Of a stretch of 5,071 bases of DNA, positions 4,456 through 5,071 are shown piece after piece (the first letter of the stretch is position 1; the number at the start of each line of letters is the position of its first letter). A program made the position numbers and the translations under genes. Below the pieces are notes generated by a model. It saw nothing but the letters and a program-made list of their open reading frames with translations, did not search any database and had not been told where the DNA came from. Source of the stretch: Defluviitaleaceae bacterium (lineage in GTDB: Bacteria; Bacillota; Clostridia; Lachnospirales; WRAX01); NCBI GenBank assembly GCA_009787945.1, contig WQSI01000118.1, positions 1 through 5,071 of the forward strand, read 5' to 3'.

Positions 4456-5071
4456 TTATTGAAGAGTTAGCAAAATTGTAGTGCCTTCTGGAAGGAAAAG
4501 TTCTGCTCCAGTTTGTTTATATACTGTAAAATTGGGGTTTTCCTCAGATGTGTCCAGGTGTGCAACGCGAACATTAAATCCAGTTTGGGTTAAAATTTCT
4601 TGGGCAAATTCCAAATTTTGCCCTATTAAATTCGGAACAAATACCAATTGTTGGCTTCCATTATCTTCTAAATGTAAAATTATTGATGAATCAGAGGCGG
4701 TGCGAACCCCCGCTGGCGGAAATTGGGAAACCACTACATTTCCGCTGTTTATTAAATCAAAGGTGCGTCCAGGTGCGCTAAGAATATGGGTTGCGGCTTG
4801 CAAATTCATGCCCACAAAATCTTCCACAATCATATCATAGACCGTTGCGGTTAATTCCACCGCGTCACAAGGCTGAATATTGCGAAGGCGGATTATTTCC
4901 TGCATCATCTCCCTATACATTGGTACGACGGAACGAAAACCAGCATCATAAACATATGGTGGCACTTGATGAACCACTACCTGTATCAAATATTGCGGGT
5001 TTTCAATGGGAAAATATCCCACATATGAAATGGACCAGCTAAAATTAGGGTCATCTTGCAAACCTTGCTCT
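4456..5071 (-). CDS. Penicillin-binding protein with two PASTA domains, C-terminal part (5' end beyond window)
   Basis: The frame enters from the right edge and ends at TAA (4458-4456), giving 204 residues. Residues 1-65 of the fragment are the end of a transpeptidase domain: FSWSISYVGYFPIENPQY (10-27), then the strand LIQVVV, and VVPMYREMMQEII (48-60), which match the last strand and helix of class B penicillin-binding proteins. The edge falls just after where the KTG motif is expected. Two PASTA domains follow, at about 80-135 (IVEDFVGMNLQAA...) and about 143-204 (VPNLIGQNLEFAQ...). The protein is a membrane-bound peptidoglycan transpeptidase acting outside the cell in septal or sporulation wall synthesis. 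SpoVD- and PBP2x/FtsI-type proteins both carry C-terminal PASTA domains and cannot be separated from this fragment, so no symbol is given. The TTG at 5061 is an internal codon, not a start. Confidence 0.88.
   Translation of the reverse strand, partial: EQGLQDDPNFSWSISYVGYFPIENPQYLIQVVVHQVPPYVYDAGFRSVVPMYREMMQEIIRLRNIQPCDAVELTATVYDMIVEDFVGMNLQAATHILSAPGRTFDLINSGNVVVSQFPPAGVRTASDSSIILHLEDNGSQQLVFVPNLIGQNLEFAQEILTQTGFNVRVAHLDTSEENPNFTVYKQTGAELFLPEGTTILLTLQ

Overview
The window looks like chromosomal DNA from a low-to-moderate GC Bacillota, most likely a clostridial lineage. The signs are strong AGGAGG-type ribosome binding sites, consensus sigma-A promoters with extended -10 elements, tRNA genes without an encoded CCA end, and the combination of a PASTA-type penicillin-binding protein, CheX, a YqeG-family HAD phosphatase and ComFB. 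The genus cannot be told from the sequence.

The left part (1-1210, minus strand) is the first 403 codons of a secreted leucine-rich-repeat protein. It has a signal peptide and runs open off the left edge. Its start is divergent, across about 320 bases without a clear gene, from a small plus-strand tRNA unit: a strong promoter (1471-1499), tRNA-Ser(GGA), a spacer that can fold into nested stems, tRNA-Val(GAC), and a rho-independent terminator (1809-1836).

The right part (1768-5071) is all on the minus strand and is read from right to left. It holds the C-terminal end of a penicillin-binding protein with two PASTA domains, then a near-consensus promoter (4411-4439), then a tightly packed five-gene run: cheX-like, yqeG-like HAD phosphatase, aroE, comFB, aroK. 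The junctions are TAATG, ATGATG, an 11-nt gap with the ribosome binding site over the previous stop, and TAATG. This indicates one transcript with translational coupling. Two members are shikimate-pathway enzymes (dehydrogenase and kinase). The others are a CheC/CheX-type protein, a HAD phosphatase and a ComFB protein of signalling or competence type.

The most unusual point is the convergent end. The aroK reading frame runs 27 nt into the 3' end of tRNA-Val, so its last eight codons and its stop are antisense tRNA sequence. The terminator of the tRNA unit lies antisense inside aroK codons 149-158. No wholly new system is evident. The regulatory architecture and the mixed operon are the parts worth a second look.
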